A stretch of DNA of 64,000 nt from Deinobacterium chartae (GCF_014202645.1 NZ_JACHHG010000010.1:80931-144930); one strand, 5' to 3'. Positions 41,244 to 50,029 are shown, counted from the first letter of the stretch. The notes: generated by a model from the sequence alone, not told the origin. Numbers and translations: made by a program.

Positions 41244-41749
41244 GTGATCGGCTGCGCCATCTTCGCCGCACGGATGGTCGCCCTGATCTTTTACCGCCGG
41301 GTGCGCCGCACCGTCGGCCCGCAGGCCCGGGTTCCCGCACGCATGATGCGCCGTGCGGTCATCCTGAGCGTCTGGGGCCTTTTCCTGCTGACCGCCGGCC
41401 CTTTGAGCCCCCGCGGCTGCTCGAGGACCTGCTGGGCCTGGCCGCAGGCGTGGGTCTGGCGGGGTGGGGCCTGAAACTCACCCGTTTCGAACGCACCGCG
41501 CAGGGCCACTTTTACACGCCCAACACCTACTTGGGACTGACGCTGATCGCCGTGCTGATCATCCGGTTGCCCGGCCGCCTGTTCCAGCTGCAGGCGGCCG
41601 GGCAGCTGCGTACTGCCTCTCCCCAGGCCTACGCCGCGCTGGGCCCGGGTCCGCTCGCCCGCGGGCCGTTGTTCGTGATCATCGGCTACTACGTCTGTTC
41701 CGAGCGGGGTGTGCTGCGGCTGAGCCGCGCAGGGCGAGCGAGCGCGTGA
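41244..41749 (+). pseudogene. Frameshifted membrane-protein gene
   Basis: GTG 41244 follows AAAGGAGG. The first frame gives VIGCAIFAARMVALIFYRRVRR and a membrane helix to LLTAGPL. From about 41400 homologous-looking sequence continues in another frame (EPPRLLEDLLGLAAGVGLAG, then HFYTPNTYLGLTLIAVLIIR and GPLFVIIGYYVCSERG) to the stop at 41749. A single missing base near 41400-41405 (CCCTTTGAGCCCCC) explains it. The joined product would have four helices and resemble CcdC/DUF1453-like membrane proteins. Could also be a sequencing error. Confidence 0.6.
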
Positions 41750-41768
41750 GCTGGCACAGCGCCCGGGT

Positions 41769-42407
41769 TCAGGGCAACCGTTCACGCTCGCTGACCACCT
41801 GCTCCCCCTTGCGCGTGACCGAGCGCAGCATCCCGCTGCCCCGGCGGTAGGTCGTCTCGGTCACGTACTGCTCGCGGACCCGCTGTTGCAAGCCCAGCAC
41901 CAACTGGGCCTGCACGTCCATCAGCGAAGTTGTTTCTACGGTCAGCTCCTGCGCCGACACCGCCTTGACCCGGTGGCTCTGCGCCAGCACCCCCTCGAAC
42001 TCCACCGGGATGCCTCCTACGACGTAGGTGCCCTCCACACCGTAGCGGGTACGCCACACCTGACCGGTCGCGAAAGCGGCGGTATTGGGCATGCTGGTTC
42101 CCTGTACGGTCCGCACCCGCACCCGCTTGAGCCCCTCGGCGCTGACCGGCAGGGTGGTCTGAATGATGGCGTCCGGGCGACACACGAAGCGGGTCGGCCC
42201 CAGAGGTGCCGCCGGTTCGCTGCGCACCTCGTAACGGTCGGGGGCCAGCACGACTACCCTCGAGCTGAAGGTGGTCGTGCTGGCCCCGCTGCGCTGGCGG
42301 TAGCTGACACTCTGGCCCGCCGGGGGCACGAAGTACGGATTGTGACAGGCCTCCTGAGCAGCGGCCCCCGAGAGCACGGCAAAGCACAACAGCGCGGCAG
42401 GTTTCAC
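41769..42407 (-). CDS. Secreted protein of unknown function
   Basis: 212 residues from GTG 42407, which has TATGGT (42415-42420) 7 nt upstream and begins a standard signal peptide (KPAALLCFAVLSGAAAQ, cleaved before EACHNPY). An in-frame ATG at 42419 is an alternative. The mature part is mainly beta strands with a Thr/Val-rich pattern and two cysteines (EACHN, FVCRP). No known domain recognised. It converges on the frameshifted membrane gene. Confidence 0.7.
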   Translation of the reverse strand: MKPAALLCFAVLSGAAAQEACHNPYFVPPAGQSVSYRQRSGASTTTFSSRVVVLAPDRYEVRSEPAAPLGPTRFVCRPDAIIQTTLPVSAEGLKRVRVRTVQGTSMPNTAAFATGQVWRTRYGVEGTYVVGGIPVEFEGVLAQSHRVKAVSAQELTVETTSLMDVQAQLVLGLQQRVREQYVTETTYRRGSGMLRSVTRKGEQVVSERERLP

Positions 42408-42523
42408 ATCCCACACCATACAACTCTGCTCCCACCGCCCTCGAGGGGGTATGCTCGGTACGTCCTGTTTCACACAATCCGAGCTGCTACGCCCCCTTGC
42501 CCACTCTCTTTACGGAGGCCGTC

Positions 42524-43693
42524 ATGAACGAAACCCAGAGCATCCTCGAGGCCACCTTTGCGCAGGTCGTCGCGTGGCGCCGTCACCTGCACCAGCATCC
42601 CGAGCTGTCCTTTCAGGAACACCGCACCGCCGGGTACGTGGAGGCCCAGTTGCGGCAGATGCCGAACCTCGAAGTCTCGCGGCCCACCGCGACCAGCGTG
42701 CTGGCCGTGCTGCGCGGCGGGGCCGGACCGGGCCGCACCGTGCTGTTGCGCGCCGACATGGACGCGCTGCCGATCCTCGAGGAGAACGACCTCGAGTTCG
42801 CCTCGCAAAACCCGGGCGTGATGCACGCCTGCGGACACGACGGGCACACGGCGATGCTGCTGGGCGCTGCGCAGGTCCTGTCGCGCGAGCAGGCTTCGCT
42901 GCGCGGCGAGCTGCGCTTCATTTTCCAGCACGCCGAGGAGCTCTTTCCCGGAGGCGCTCAGGAACTGGTGGACGCGGGCGTCATGGAGGGCGTGGACGTG
43001 GCGGTCGGGGCGCACCTGTTCTCGCCGATCCCGGTGGGGCTGGTGGCCCTCAAGTCCGGTCCGCTGCTGGCCGCGCCGGATACCTTCGAGATCACGGTGC
43101 AGGGTCGGGGCGGCCACGGCGCCCTGCCGCACCAGACCGTGGACCCGATCGTGATCGGCACCCAGCTCGTGACCGCGCTGCAGACCATCGTCTCGCGCCA
43201 GCGTGATCCGCTGGAACCGGCGGTGCTGAGCGTCACCACCTTTCACGCCGGAACGGCGCACAACGTCATCCCCGAGAGCGCAACGCTGGGCGGCACGGTG
43301 CGGACCTTCGATCCGGAGCTGCGCCAACAGATCCCGGTGCTGATGGAGCGTCTGATCAAAGGCATTACCGAGGGTTTCGGGGCCAGCTACCGCCTGACCT
43401 ACGATTTTGGCTACCGCGCGACCATCAACGATCCGGAGGTGACCGAGCTGCTGCGCGAGGTGGTGCGCGAGGCGGCAGGCCCCGAGGCGCTGATCGAGGC
43501 GACGCCCAGCATGGGCGGCGAGGATTTCAGCGCCTATCTGACCCGCGCCCCGGGCGCGTTCATCCTGATCGGCGCCCGCAACGAGGAGGCCGGAATCACC
43601 GCGCCACACCACCACCCGCGCTTTGACATCGACGAGCGCTCGCTGGACGTCGGGGTGCGCGTGCTCGTAGCGGCCGCTCGGCGGCTGGTGTAA
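42524..43693 (+). CDS. M20D-family amidohydrolase (N-acyl-amino-acid / hippurate hydrolase type)
   Basis: 389 residues from ATG 42524 (ACGGAGG upstream). WRRHLHQHPELSFQEHRTA, LLRADMDALPI, HACGHDGHTAMLLGAA (metal Cys and His), FQHAEELFPGGA (catalytic Glu-Glu) and MGGEDFSAYL are the family signatures. The dimerisation domain includes GRGGHGALPHQTVDP. Such enzymes deacylate N-acetyl amino acids, hippurate or indole-3-acetyl conjugates; the sequence alone does not choose. Monocistronic with an 18-bp terminator. Confidence 0.94.
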   Translation: MNETQSILEATFAQVVAWRRHLHQHPELSFQEHRTAGYVEAQLRQMPNLEVSRPTATSVLAVLRGGAGPGRTVLLRADMDALPILEENDLEFASQNPGVMHACGHDGHTAMLLGAAQVLSREQASLRGELRFIFQHAEELFPGGAQELVDAGVMEGVDVAVGAHLFSPIPVGLVALKSGPLLAAPDTFEITVQGRGGHGALPHQTVDPIVIGTQLVTALQTIVSRQRDPLEPAVLSVTTFHAGTAHNVIPESATLGGTVRTFDPELRQQIPVLMERLIKGITEGFGASYRLTYDFGYRATINDPEVTELLREVVREAAGPEALIEATPSMGGEDFSAYLTRAPGAFILIGARNEEAGITAPHHHPRFDIDERSLDVGVRVLVAAARRLV

Positions 43694-43707
43694 CGGCGAA
43701 TGACGCA

Positions 43708-43749
43708 AAAGCGGCGGGCTGCCTTAAGCAAAAGGCAGCCCGCCGCTTT
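43708..43749. terminator. 18-bp perfect hairpin terminator
   Basis: Arms 43708-43725 and 43732-43749, A-rich and T-rich at the outer ends, so it works in both directions for the convergent genes. Confidence 0.85.
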
Positions 43750-43764
43750 CAGCCAAGGCGCGGT

Positions 43765-44256
43765 TCAGTCGGGGCGGGCAGCGCGCGCCGCCAGGCGGCG
43801 CGCCACGCAGCCGGGTGCTGCCAGTTGGCGGGCCCAGGCAAAAGGAGCGACGAGTTGCAGCGCCAGCGCCCCGGGGGCCGCAAGCTGTACGGCGGCCGCG
43901 CCGGGAGCCACCAGCTGAATACCGATCGCTCCCGGCGCGAGCATCTGCGTGGCCGCAGATCCGGGAGCGACCCACTGCAAGGAAAAGGCCAGCGGAGCCA
44001 CGCTCTGGGCTCCCAGTCCGCCCCCCAGCGCCTGGCTTCCGGCAGCGAGCGGGGCCAGCGACTGCACTGCGGCGGCCAGCGGGGCCAACGCCTGAGCACC
44101 GGCACCGGCCGGAGCGACCCCCTGCGCCCCAAAGGACAGCGGGGCCAGCGCCTGAGCACCGGCGCCGGCCGGGGCAATCCCCTGCCGCACCAGCTCGCGG
44201 GGCGCAGCCGCCTGGGCAGCGGCCGCGCGGCGGCCCACAGCCTGCGATCTGAACAT
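43765..44256 (-). CDS. Decapeptide-repeat protein of the Roadblock operon
   Basis: 163 residues; GGAGGACGT precedes ATG 44256, which is 14 nt after the upstream Roadblock gene. From residue 5 to 144 a Gln recurs at 5, 15, 25, 35, 45, 55, 65, 75, 84, 94, 104, 114, 124, 134 and 144: fifteen repeats of ten residues with one nine-residue step. Ala-Pro follows at +3/+4 in nearly every unit (prolines at 19 to 148), giving a consensus xxQxhAPxxx rich in Ala, Gly, Leu and Val. No signal peptide, transmembrane helix or enzyme motif. I do not know this repeat family. Third codon positions vary between units, which argues for a selected protein rather than a DNA repeat. Confidence 0.75.
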   Translation of the reverse strand: MFRSQAVGRRAAAAQAAAPRELVRQGIAPAGAGAQALAPLSFGAQGVAPAGAGAQALAPLAAAVQSLAPLAAGSQALGGGLGAQSVAPLAFSLQWVAPGSAATQMLAPGAIGIQLVAPGAAAVQLAAPGALALQLVAPFAWARQLAAPGCVARRLAARAARPD

Positions 44257-44270
44257 ACACGTCCTCCGGG

Positions 44271-44630
44271 TCAGGCCTGCAAAGCGCTGGAAAGCTGCGG
44301 CAAGAACTTCTTGAGCTGGAAGCGCACCCGACCCAGGTCCTGGGCCGACTCGAGGGTGGTGAGCAACATGAAATCACCCAGGGTGGACATCAGTACCGGG
44401 CCCTCGTCGAACTCGATCATCATGTGGTTCATCTTGCCCTTGCCAAACGCATCGATCAGCGACTGGGCCGAGGTGGCACTCGAGCTGGCCACACCGCCCA
44501 GAAAGTCAAGGTCCACGGCAGCGTCGCCGTTCGAGGTCGACTCGATCACAAAACCCTCGAGGCTCACCACCGCTGCTGCGGTAATGCCCTTGATCTGGGC
44601 CACGTCTTTGAGGATGTCACGCACGTCCAT
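44271..44630 (-). CDS. Roadblock/LC7-domain protein (MglB-like), third in operon
   Basis: 119 residues with GAAAGGA before the ATG. One complete Roadblock/LC7 fold: helix MDVRDILKDVAQIKGITAAA, strand VVSLEGFVIEST, long helix with FLGGVASSSATSAQSLIDAF, then MNHMMIEFDEGPVLMSTLGDFMLLTTLE and a C-terminal helix. MglB-type members activate the small GTPase MglA; others are structural partners. No GTPase gene is in the window. The best-conserved of the three Roadblock genes here. Confidence 0.88.
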   Translation of the reverse strand: MDVRDILKDVAQIKGITAAAVVSLEGFVIESTSNGDAAVDLDFLGGVASSSATSAQSLIDAFGKGKMNHMMIEFDEGPVLMSTLGDFMLLTTLESAQDLGRVRFQLKKFLPQLSSALQA

Positions 44631-44644
44631 AGGGGTCCTTTCGG

Positions 44645-44992
44645 TCAGGCGCGGGTCTGGGGCTGCATCAACTGCACGGCCAGACGGGCCAGTTCGATCT
44701 GAAGCGCCCGGGTGTCACTGCCGCGCCGAACGGCGACGGCCAGGATGCGGTCCTCGAGTTGCACGGCCAGCACCTCGAGGTTTTCGGTAGCGAAACCGTA
44801 ACGCAGCAGCCGACCGCCGTTTACCGCAGACGCGCTGCGTACCAGCGCACGGCTGATCCCGGCAAGTTCGGCGGCGTACTGTTCGGCCTCGTGGACCTCT
44901 TCGCCCGCATACTCCAGGGCGAGGCCGTCCGCGCCGGCCAGTACGGCTACCCGCACTCCGGGCAGGCCAGCCAAGGTCTGCAGGGCTTTCAC
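44645..44992 (-). CDS. Roadblock/LC7-like protein, second in operon
   Basis: 115 residues starting at GTG 44992, overlapping the previous stop (GTGA). Pattern of one Roadblock fold: KALQTLAGLPGVRVAVLAGADGLALEYAG, a helix ALVRSASAVNGG, then LLRYGFATENLEVLAVQLEDRILAVAVRRG. More divergent than the gene at 44271. Likely forms homo- or hetero-dimers with its neighbours. Assignment rests on fold pattern and operon position. Confidence 0.72.
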   Translation of the reverse strand: MKALQTLAGLPGVRVAVLAGADGLALEYAGEEVHEAEQYAAELAGISRALVRSASAVNGGRLLRYGFATENLEVLAVQLEDRILAVAVRRGSDTRALQIELARLAVQLMQPQTRA

Positions 44993-45339
44993 GCGCCCAC
45001 CAGTTCCTCGAGGCGGCGGGCGGCGTCCGCACTGCGCAGTCGGGCCTTGCCAAGGTTGCCACCCGGTTCGAGCAGCAGCAGCAGGAACAGACCGTTTCCA
45101 ACCGGGCGAATGAAGCCCAGGCGCTGATCCGAAACCAGCATGATCTCACGCACGTCGCCGTAGCCGAGCGTACGGCTGTAGGCAGCGTTGCCACTGCGTA
45201 ACAAGTTGGCGTGTTCGGCCACGGCAGCCGAGAGGTCTTCTTTGGCGTGCTGCTCGACCAGCAGCCCATCGGTCGCTCCTACAGCGGCACCGAGTGCTCC
45301 TTCAACCTCTTCGACCAGTTGTGCAAGCAGGGTGTCCAT
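44989..45339 (-). CDS. Roadblock/LC7-like protein, first in operon
   Basis: 116 residues; AAGGAGACGCG before ATG 45339, 31 nt after the recR stop, so probably co-transcribed with recR. Roadblock-like order: helix LLAQLVEEVEGALGAAVGA, strand TDGLLVEQH, helix VAEHANLLRSGNAAYSRTLGYG, strands VREIMLVSDQRLGFIRPVGNGLFLLLLLE and final helix. Three successive paralogues of one fold plus a repeat protein point to a multi-subunit assembly. Confidence 0.72.
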   Translation of the reverse strand: MDTLLAQLVEEVEGALGAAVGATDGLLVEQHAKEDLSAAVAEHANLLRSGNAAYSRTLGYGDVREIMLVSDQRLGFIRPVGNGLFLLLLLEPGGNLGKARLRSADAARRLEELVGA

Positions 45340-45370
45340 CGCGTCTCCTTAACTCCGTCTACATTAAACG

Positions 45371-45979
45371 CTAACCTTGTCCGGGGCGGGTGAGGCGCTG
45401 CCGACCGGTCAGGGCCCGTCCCAGCGTCACCTCGTCCGCGTACTCAAGCGAGCCGCCCACCGGCAGGCCGTAGGCGATGCGTGAGACCGTGACGCCCAGC
45501 GGATCCAGCAACCGCTGCAGGTACAAGCTGGTGGCCTCGCCCTCCACGGTGGTGGAGGTGGCCAGGATCACCTCGTGCTCGGGGCTGAGGCGACCCAACA
45601 ACGGCTTGATGTGCAACTGGTCCGGTCCCACGCCGTTCATCGGATTGATCGAGCCGTGCAGCACGTGATAGAGCCCCCGGTACTCGCCCGAGCGCTCGAT
45701 GGCGATCACGTCACCGGGCTCCTCGACCACGCAGATGGTGCGCTGGTCCCTCGAGGGATCGGCGCACACGTCGCAGCGCTCCTTGTCGGTGATGTTGAAG
45801 CACACCGGGCAGAAGTGCAGCTCGCGCTTGGCCTCGAGCAGGGCTCCGGCGAGCCGCTCCACGTCCTCGCGGGGCTGCTCGAACAGGTGAAAAGCCAGGC
45901 GCTGCGCAGACTTGGGTCCGATGCCGGGCAGCCGGGACAGCTCCCGGATCAGCTGCAGCAGGCTGGTGGGATAGTTCAT
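45371..45979 (-). CDS. recR: Recombination protein RecR
   Basis: 202 residues from ATG 45979 with GAGAGGA upstream. Helix-hairpin-helix SRLPGIGPKSAQRLAFHL, zinc finger FCPVCFNITDKERCDVC (four cysteines), Toprim motif VVEEPGDVIAIERSGEYRGLYHVLHG and C-terminal LPVGGSLEYADEVTLGRAL. RecR loads RecA on gapped DNA with RecF and RecO. A -10-like TACAAT lies upstream, after the ybaB hairpin, but ybaB, recR and the Roadblock genes all run in the same direction. Confidence 0.97.
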   Translation of the reverse strand: MNYPTSLLQLIRELSRLPGIGPKSAQRLAFHLFEQPREDVERLAGALLEAKRELHFCPVCFNITDKERCDVCADPSRDQRTICVVEEPGDVIAIERSGEYRGLYHVLHGSINPMNGVGPDQLHIKPLLGRLSPEHEVILATSTTVEGEATSLYLQRLLDPLGVTVSRIAYGLPVGGSLEYADEVTLGRALTGRQRLTRPGQG

Positions 45980-46071
45980 AGACGTCCTCTCATCACCGTT
46001 TATTGTACAGGTCAAGCTACGTTCCAAACGGTAAATTCTCGCTTTACCGCCGCGTGGGGGCAGTGTGCAGG

Positions 46072-46103
46072 CGCCCTCGAGGAGCGAAACCTCCCCGAGG
46101 GCG
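46072..46103 (-). terminator. Hairpin between ybaB and recR
   Basis: CGCCCTCGAGGAG pairs with CTCC...CGAGGGCG across CGAAA, with one bulge. Probable full or partial terminator of ybaB. Confidence 0.5.
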
Positions 46104-46149
46104 TCCGGGTAGCCCGGTGGACCGCAGCCCCGTCCGGTCCGCCTGGGTC

Positions 46150-46449
46150 TTACATCATGCCGCCCAGGAAACCCAGGCTCTTCTGGGTTTCTTGCTGCTG
46201 CAGTTCGTCGGCCTTCTGCTGCGCGTCCTTGAGAGCGACCAGCAGCAGGTCCTCGAGGCCCTCGACGTCCTCGGGGTCCACCGCCTTGGGGTCCACACGA
46301 ATGCCCAGCACCTTACCCTGGCCGTTCATGGTGACGGTCACCATGCCGCTGGCACTGCCGGTCACTTCCATGCCGGCCAGCTTCTCCTGGATCTCGGCGG
46401 CGGCCGACTGGGCTTTTTGCATCTGCTTCATCAGTTTGCGCATGTCCAT
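46150..46449 (-). CDS. ybaB: YbaB/EbfC nucleoid-associated protein
   Basis: 99 residues, standard length; AGGAGGAA precedes ATG 46449. MDMRKLMKQMQKAQSAAAEIQEKLAGMEVTG (coiled-coil arm) then SGMVTVTMNGQGKVLGIRVDPKAV and LEDLLLVALKDAQQKADELQQ. DNA-binding tweezers-shaped dimer usually encoded next to recR, as here. Confidence 0.96.
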   Translation of the reverse strand: MDMRKLMKQMQKAQSAAAEIQEKLAGMEVTGSASGMVTVTMNGQGKVLGIRVDPKAVDPEDVEGLEDLLLVALKDAQQKADELQQQETQKSLGFLGGMM

Positions 46450-46533
46450 GCGGAACTTCCTCCTCGAAAACGTTGCTGCCCGCCCGCGGGCGGGCAGCGG
46501 ATTCAGCCCTATCTTAGCCGAAGCCCGGGGCTT

Positions 46534-47211
46534 TCAGACGCGCGGGCTGCGCAGGCGCTTGGCACGGCGGTACAGCTGCGCCGGGCGCCCTACCCCGTTG
46601 CGACGCTCGCCGGCGGCCTCGAGCAGACCCTGAGCCAAAATACGCTTGCGGAAGTTGCGCTTGTCGAGCGGGCGCGCCAGGATCGCCTCGTAGACTTCCT
46701 GCAGCTCGGGCAGGGTGAAGGTGTCGGGCAAGAACTCGAGGGCCAGCCCGGCATACTCGAGGCGCACCTGCAGCCGCCGCAGCGCGTGGGCGAGGATATC
46801 GGCGTGGTCAAAGGCCAGCGGCGGCGGCTCGTGCGCTTCGAACCAGGCGGCGGCGGTGACGCTGCCGCCACCGTACACGGCCGGAGTCCCGTGCGGCAGG
46901 ACCGCGAGGTGGGCGACCGAGACGATGCGGCCGCGCGGATCACGGCCGGGATGACCGAAGGTGTAGAACTGCTCGAGGTGGTTGGGCGAGAGACTGACCG
47001 AGGTTTCCTCGCGCAGTTCGCGCAGGGCCGCTTCGGCCAGCTGTTCGCCGTCATGCACGAACCCGCCGGGGAGCGCCCAGGACTGCTGGTGGGGCTCGAT
47101 GCCGCGCCGCACCAGCAGGATCATCAGCTTGGAGCGGTGCATCGCAAACGCTGCGATGTCCACGGCCAGGCCGACCCGTGCGGCGAACGGCGGCAAGGTT
47201 AGTGTGTTCAC
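46534..47211 (-). CDS. NrtR-like transcription regulator (NUDIX domain plus winged helix)
   Basis: 225 residues from GTG 47211. An upstream in-frame GTG (47232) is rejected because TAATTT (47219-47224) lies 7 nt before 47211 with TTGACA at proper distance. Residues about 10-140 are a NUDIX domain with a near-complete box GGFVHDGEQLAEAALRELREETSV (final Gly replaced by Ser); about 145-225 is the winged-helix part with LDKRNFRKRIL and GRPAQLYR, typical of NrtR. NrtR proteins repress NAD-salvage genes and sense ADP-ribose; sugar-responsive relatives exist. nadR-pnuC lie 3 kb away and a glucosidase gene directly upstream, so the target is open. Confidence 0.88.
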   Translation of the reverse strand: MNTLTLPPFAARVGLAVDIAAFAMHRSKLMILLVRRGIEPHQQSWALPGGFVHDGEQLAEAALRELREETSVSLSPNHLEQFYTFGHPGRDPRGRIVSVAHLAVLPHGTPAVYGGGSVTAAAWFEAHEPPPLAFDHADILAHALRRLQVRLEYAGLALEFLPDTFTLPELQEVYEAILARPLDKRNFRKRILAQGLLEAAGERRNGVGRPAQLYRRAKRLRSPRV

Positions 47212-47217
47212 AACACT
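47201..47217. promoter_or_regulatory. Probable autoregulatory operator of the NUDIX regulator
   Basis: AGTGT (47201-47205) and ACACT (47213-47217) are inverted with 7 nt between, covering the predicted transcription start and GTG. Flanking TTA/TAA extends the symmetry. Binding here would block initiation. Confidence 0.45.
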
Positions 47218-47218
47218 T

Positions 47219-47248
47219 AAATTAGCCTTCACGCTGCCTCTGTGTCAA
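47219..47248 (-). promoter_or_regulatory. Promoter of the NUDIX regulator
   Basis: Minus strand TTGACA (47243-47248), 18-nt spacer, TAATTT (47219-47224), giving a leaderless mRNA. Confidence 0.65.
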
Positions 47249-47259
47249 TGCAAAAAGCA

Positions 47260-49242
47260 CTATATTTGTGAAATTTTCTCGTTTGATTTCAACTCTCCGC
47301 CCAGCTTGACATAAACCCGCAGCAACTCGCCCACACTCCACGCCTGAAACGGGCACCCGCGCGCCACCAGCGTGGCCGCCTCGAAGACTTCCGAAACCGA
47401 TCCCACTCCGGCCTCGGACAGGTGGGCCAGCAAACCCGACCACTCGCGGCGCAGGTCCTCGGGCTCTGCGCCGGCACGCGCCAGCGCCTCGAGGTAGCTT
47501 CCCATCGGCCACGCCCACACGGTCCCCTGATGGTAGGCTGCGTCGCGCAGGATCTGCGGTCCGCCGAAGTCCGGCAGATACCCCGTTTCACCCGGAGCGA
47601 GCGAGTAAGATCCCACTGCCGAGATCAGCTCGCGCCGCGCGGTGCGCAGCGCTGCCACGAACTGTCCGGCCTCGACCGGGGTGTCGGGAAGGGCCAGCGC
47701 GATCAGCGCGTTGGGACGCAAGGCCGCGTCCGGCGTTCCGTCCGGGCGGATGTGATCGAAGTAGTATTCCCGCCCGGGATTCCAGAACTTCCCGAACGAC
47801 CCCGTCGCCTGTTTTCGCAGCGCGGCGAAGTCATCCGGCTCTCCCAGCCGCGCACAGATTCGCCCGAACACGCTGAGGGCCGCGATCCACAGCGCGCAGA
47901 TCTCCACGGCCTTGCCGTGACGCGGAGTCACCACCCACTCCTGAATCTTGACGTCCATCCAGGTCAGCTGCACGCCGCGCTCGCCCGCAAGCAGCAAACC
48001 GTCTGCGGGATCCACCCGGATTCCGAACTCGGTGCCGCGCACATGGCACGCCAGCATCTCGCGCAGCACCGGCAGCTGTTCGTGGGCAAACGCCCAGTCC
48101 CCCGAGGCCTCGAGGTAACGCTCGAGGGCCACGAACAGCCACAGCGCCCCGTCCACGGTGTTGTATCCGGCCCCCGCACCATCGTCCCAAAAGTTGTTCG
48201 GCAGCAGCCCTGCGCGCTGGTAACGCAAGAAGGTCGCAAGCACGCTGCGCGCCTCGGCGTGACGCCCGGTGGGCAGCGTGAGTCCGGGCAGGGCGATCAT
48301 GGCGTCGCGCCCCCAGTCCGCGAACCAGGGATACCCGGCGATGATGCTGTGCCCGGCCACCGCGCGACGCTCCACCAAAAAAGCGTCGGCGGAGAGGGCC
48401 AGCGTGGCGACCACCGCGTCGGCCACGCCCGACGCGGCGAAGGCCCGCTCCACCAAACACTCGCGGCGCGCCACCTCGGCGTTCCAGGCCGCCCACGGAT
48501 CCCCGTCCCAGACCTCGCCCTCCCGCAGTCCGCCCACGGTCAGCGCAAAACGGCTGCGTCCGGGCGGCAGGCTCAGCTCGCCTAAGTCGGCGCGCGCCAC
48601 CACGTCCCAGCAGGTCTCGCCGCGCTCGGCTTCCGCCCGGTAATGCAGACGCTGCTCGCGCACCGCCGGAGCGAGCGGGTGAGCCGGCCCGGCCAGACGC
48701 ACCCGCGCGCCGCGCCCATCACCGTAGCGCGCCTCGAGGTAATCGCCCGCCGCCCACTCCAGACGTGGCAGGGCCGCGTTCACCGCGTGCATGTCCCGGT
48801 CCGAGAACAGTCCCTCGAGGCGTACCCGCACGCCCTCGGGCGCATGTACGTCGTACAGGTACACCAGGGCGCCCGCCCCGCGCGGCATCATCACCCGCCG
48901 CTCAAAGGTCACGCCCAGCGCGCGGTAACGAAAGCGCGGCAACAGGCCTTCGAAGCTCACCTCGGTCAGGAAGTCGCGCCCGCGCCCCTCGAAGTGCCCC
49001 GGGGCAACCTCGAGGGCGTACACGGACGCACTTTTCCCGGCCACCTCGAGGGTCTCGAGCGGCATCAGCCACGGCAGGTCGCGCTGCACCGGCGGGTTGT
49101 GGCTCACCGCCAGTCCGTGGTACTTGCGGGTCGGCACAAAGGCAGCGCTCATGCTGTGGAAACCGCCCTGGCCGTCGCCCAGCAGGTATTCGCGCGTCAG
49201 GTCGCGCACGGTCTCGTGGCCGAAAAGATAACGTGGCAACAT
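47260..49242 (-). CDS. Amylo-alpha-1,6-glucosidase (glycogen-debranching type)
   Basis: 660 residues from ATG 49242, with TATAGT (49249-49254) 6 nt upstream (leaderless). N-terminal domain begins LFGHETVRDLTREYLLGDGQGGF and YHGLAVSHNPP, as in GDE_N. The C-terminal alpha/alpha barrel has AGYPWFADWGRDAMIALPGLTLPTGR with catalytic acid region, NTVDGALWLFVALERY, and PRHGKAVEICALWIAAL. The family removes alpha-1,6 branches from glycogen or handles short branched glucans. About 50 nt upstream of the NUDIX regulator on the same strand. Confidence 0.92.
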   Translation of the reverse strand: MLPRYLFGHETVRDLTREYLLGDGQGGFHSMSAAFVPTRKYHGLAVSHNPPVQRDLPWLMPLETLEVAGKSASVYALEVAPGHFEGRGRDFLTEVSFEGLLPRFRYRALGVTFERRVMMPRGAGALVYLYDVHAPEGVRVRLEGLFSDRDMHAVNAALPRLEWAAGDYLEARYGDGRGARVRLAGPAHPLAPAVREQRLHYRAEAERGETCWDVVARADLGELSLPPGRSRFALTVGGLREGEVWDGDPWAAWNAEVARRECLVERAFAASGVADAVVATLALSADAFLVERRAVAGHSIIAGYPWFADWGRDAMIALPGLTLPTGRHAEARSVLATFLRYQRAGLLPNNFWDDGAGAGYNTVDGALWLFVALERYLEASGDWAFAHEQLPVLREMLACHVRGTEFGIRVDPADGLLLAGERGVQLTWMDVKIQEWVVTPRHGKAVEICALWIAALSVFGRICARLGEPDDFAALRKQATGSFGKFWNPGREYYFDHIRPDGTPDAALRPNALIALALPDTPVEAGQFVAALRTARRELISAVGSYSLAPGETGYLPDFGGPQILRDAAYHQGTVWAWPMGSYLEALARAGAEPEDLRREWSGLLAHLSEAGVGSVSEVFEAATLVARGCPFQAWSVGELLRVYVKLGGELKSNEKISQI

Positions 49243-49408
49243 GGCGTCACTATACGTGCCCCGATGCCCTCCAGCGCGACTGATCCGAATTAAATGAGGG
49301 TTCATATACATGCGGGGCACTCAATTATCGTGTAAAATCGGATTCAACCTGTCCTGATGAGGGGCAAGGGCGCCCGGCAGACAGCCGAGTGCGCTGGAGG
49401 TGGTCTGC

Positions 49409-49963
<555 letters not shown>

Positions 49964-49979
49964 CGCGAACTTGTGCCCA

Positions 49980-50006
49980 CGGCACCCCCAGCGGGTGCCG
50001 TTTTTT
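49980..50006 (+). terminator. Intrinsic terminator of infC
   Basis: 8-bp stem (49980-49987 with 49993-50000), loop CCAGC, then T6 (50001-50006). Confidence 0.9.
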
Positions 50007-50029
50007 GCTGTCTCCCCTTCTGGCAGCGC

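Noticed and set aside
43765..44256. The 30-bp periodic DNA of the decapeptide gene considered as a CRISPR-like or tandem DNA repeat
   Set aside because: Units are contiguous without spacers, diverge mainly at third positions and keep an open frame with a ribosome-binding site.
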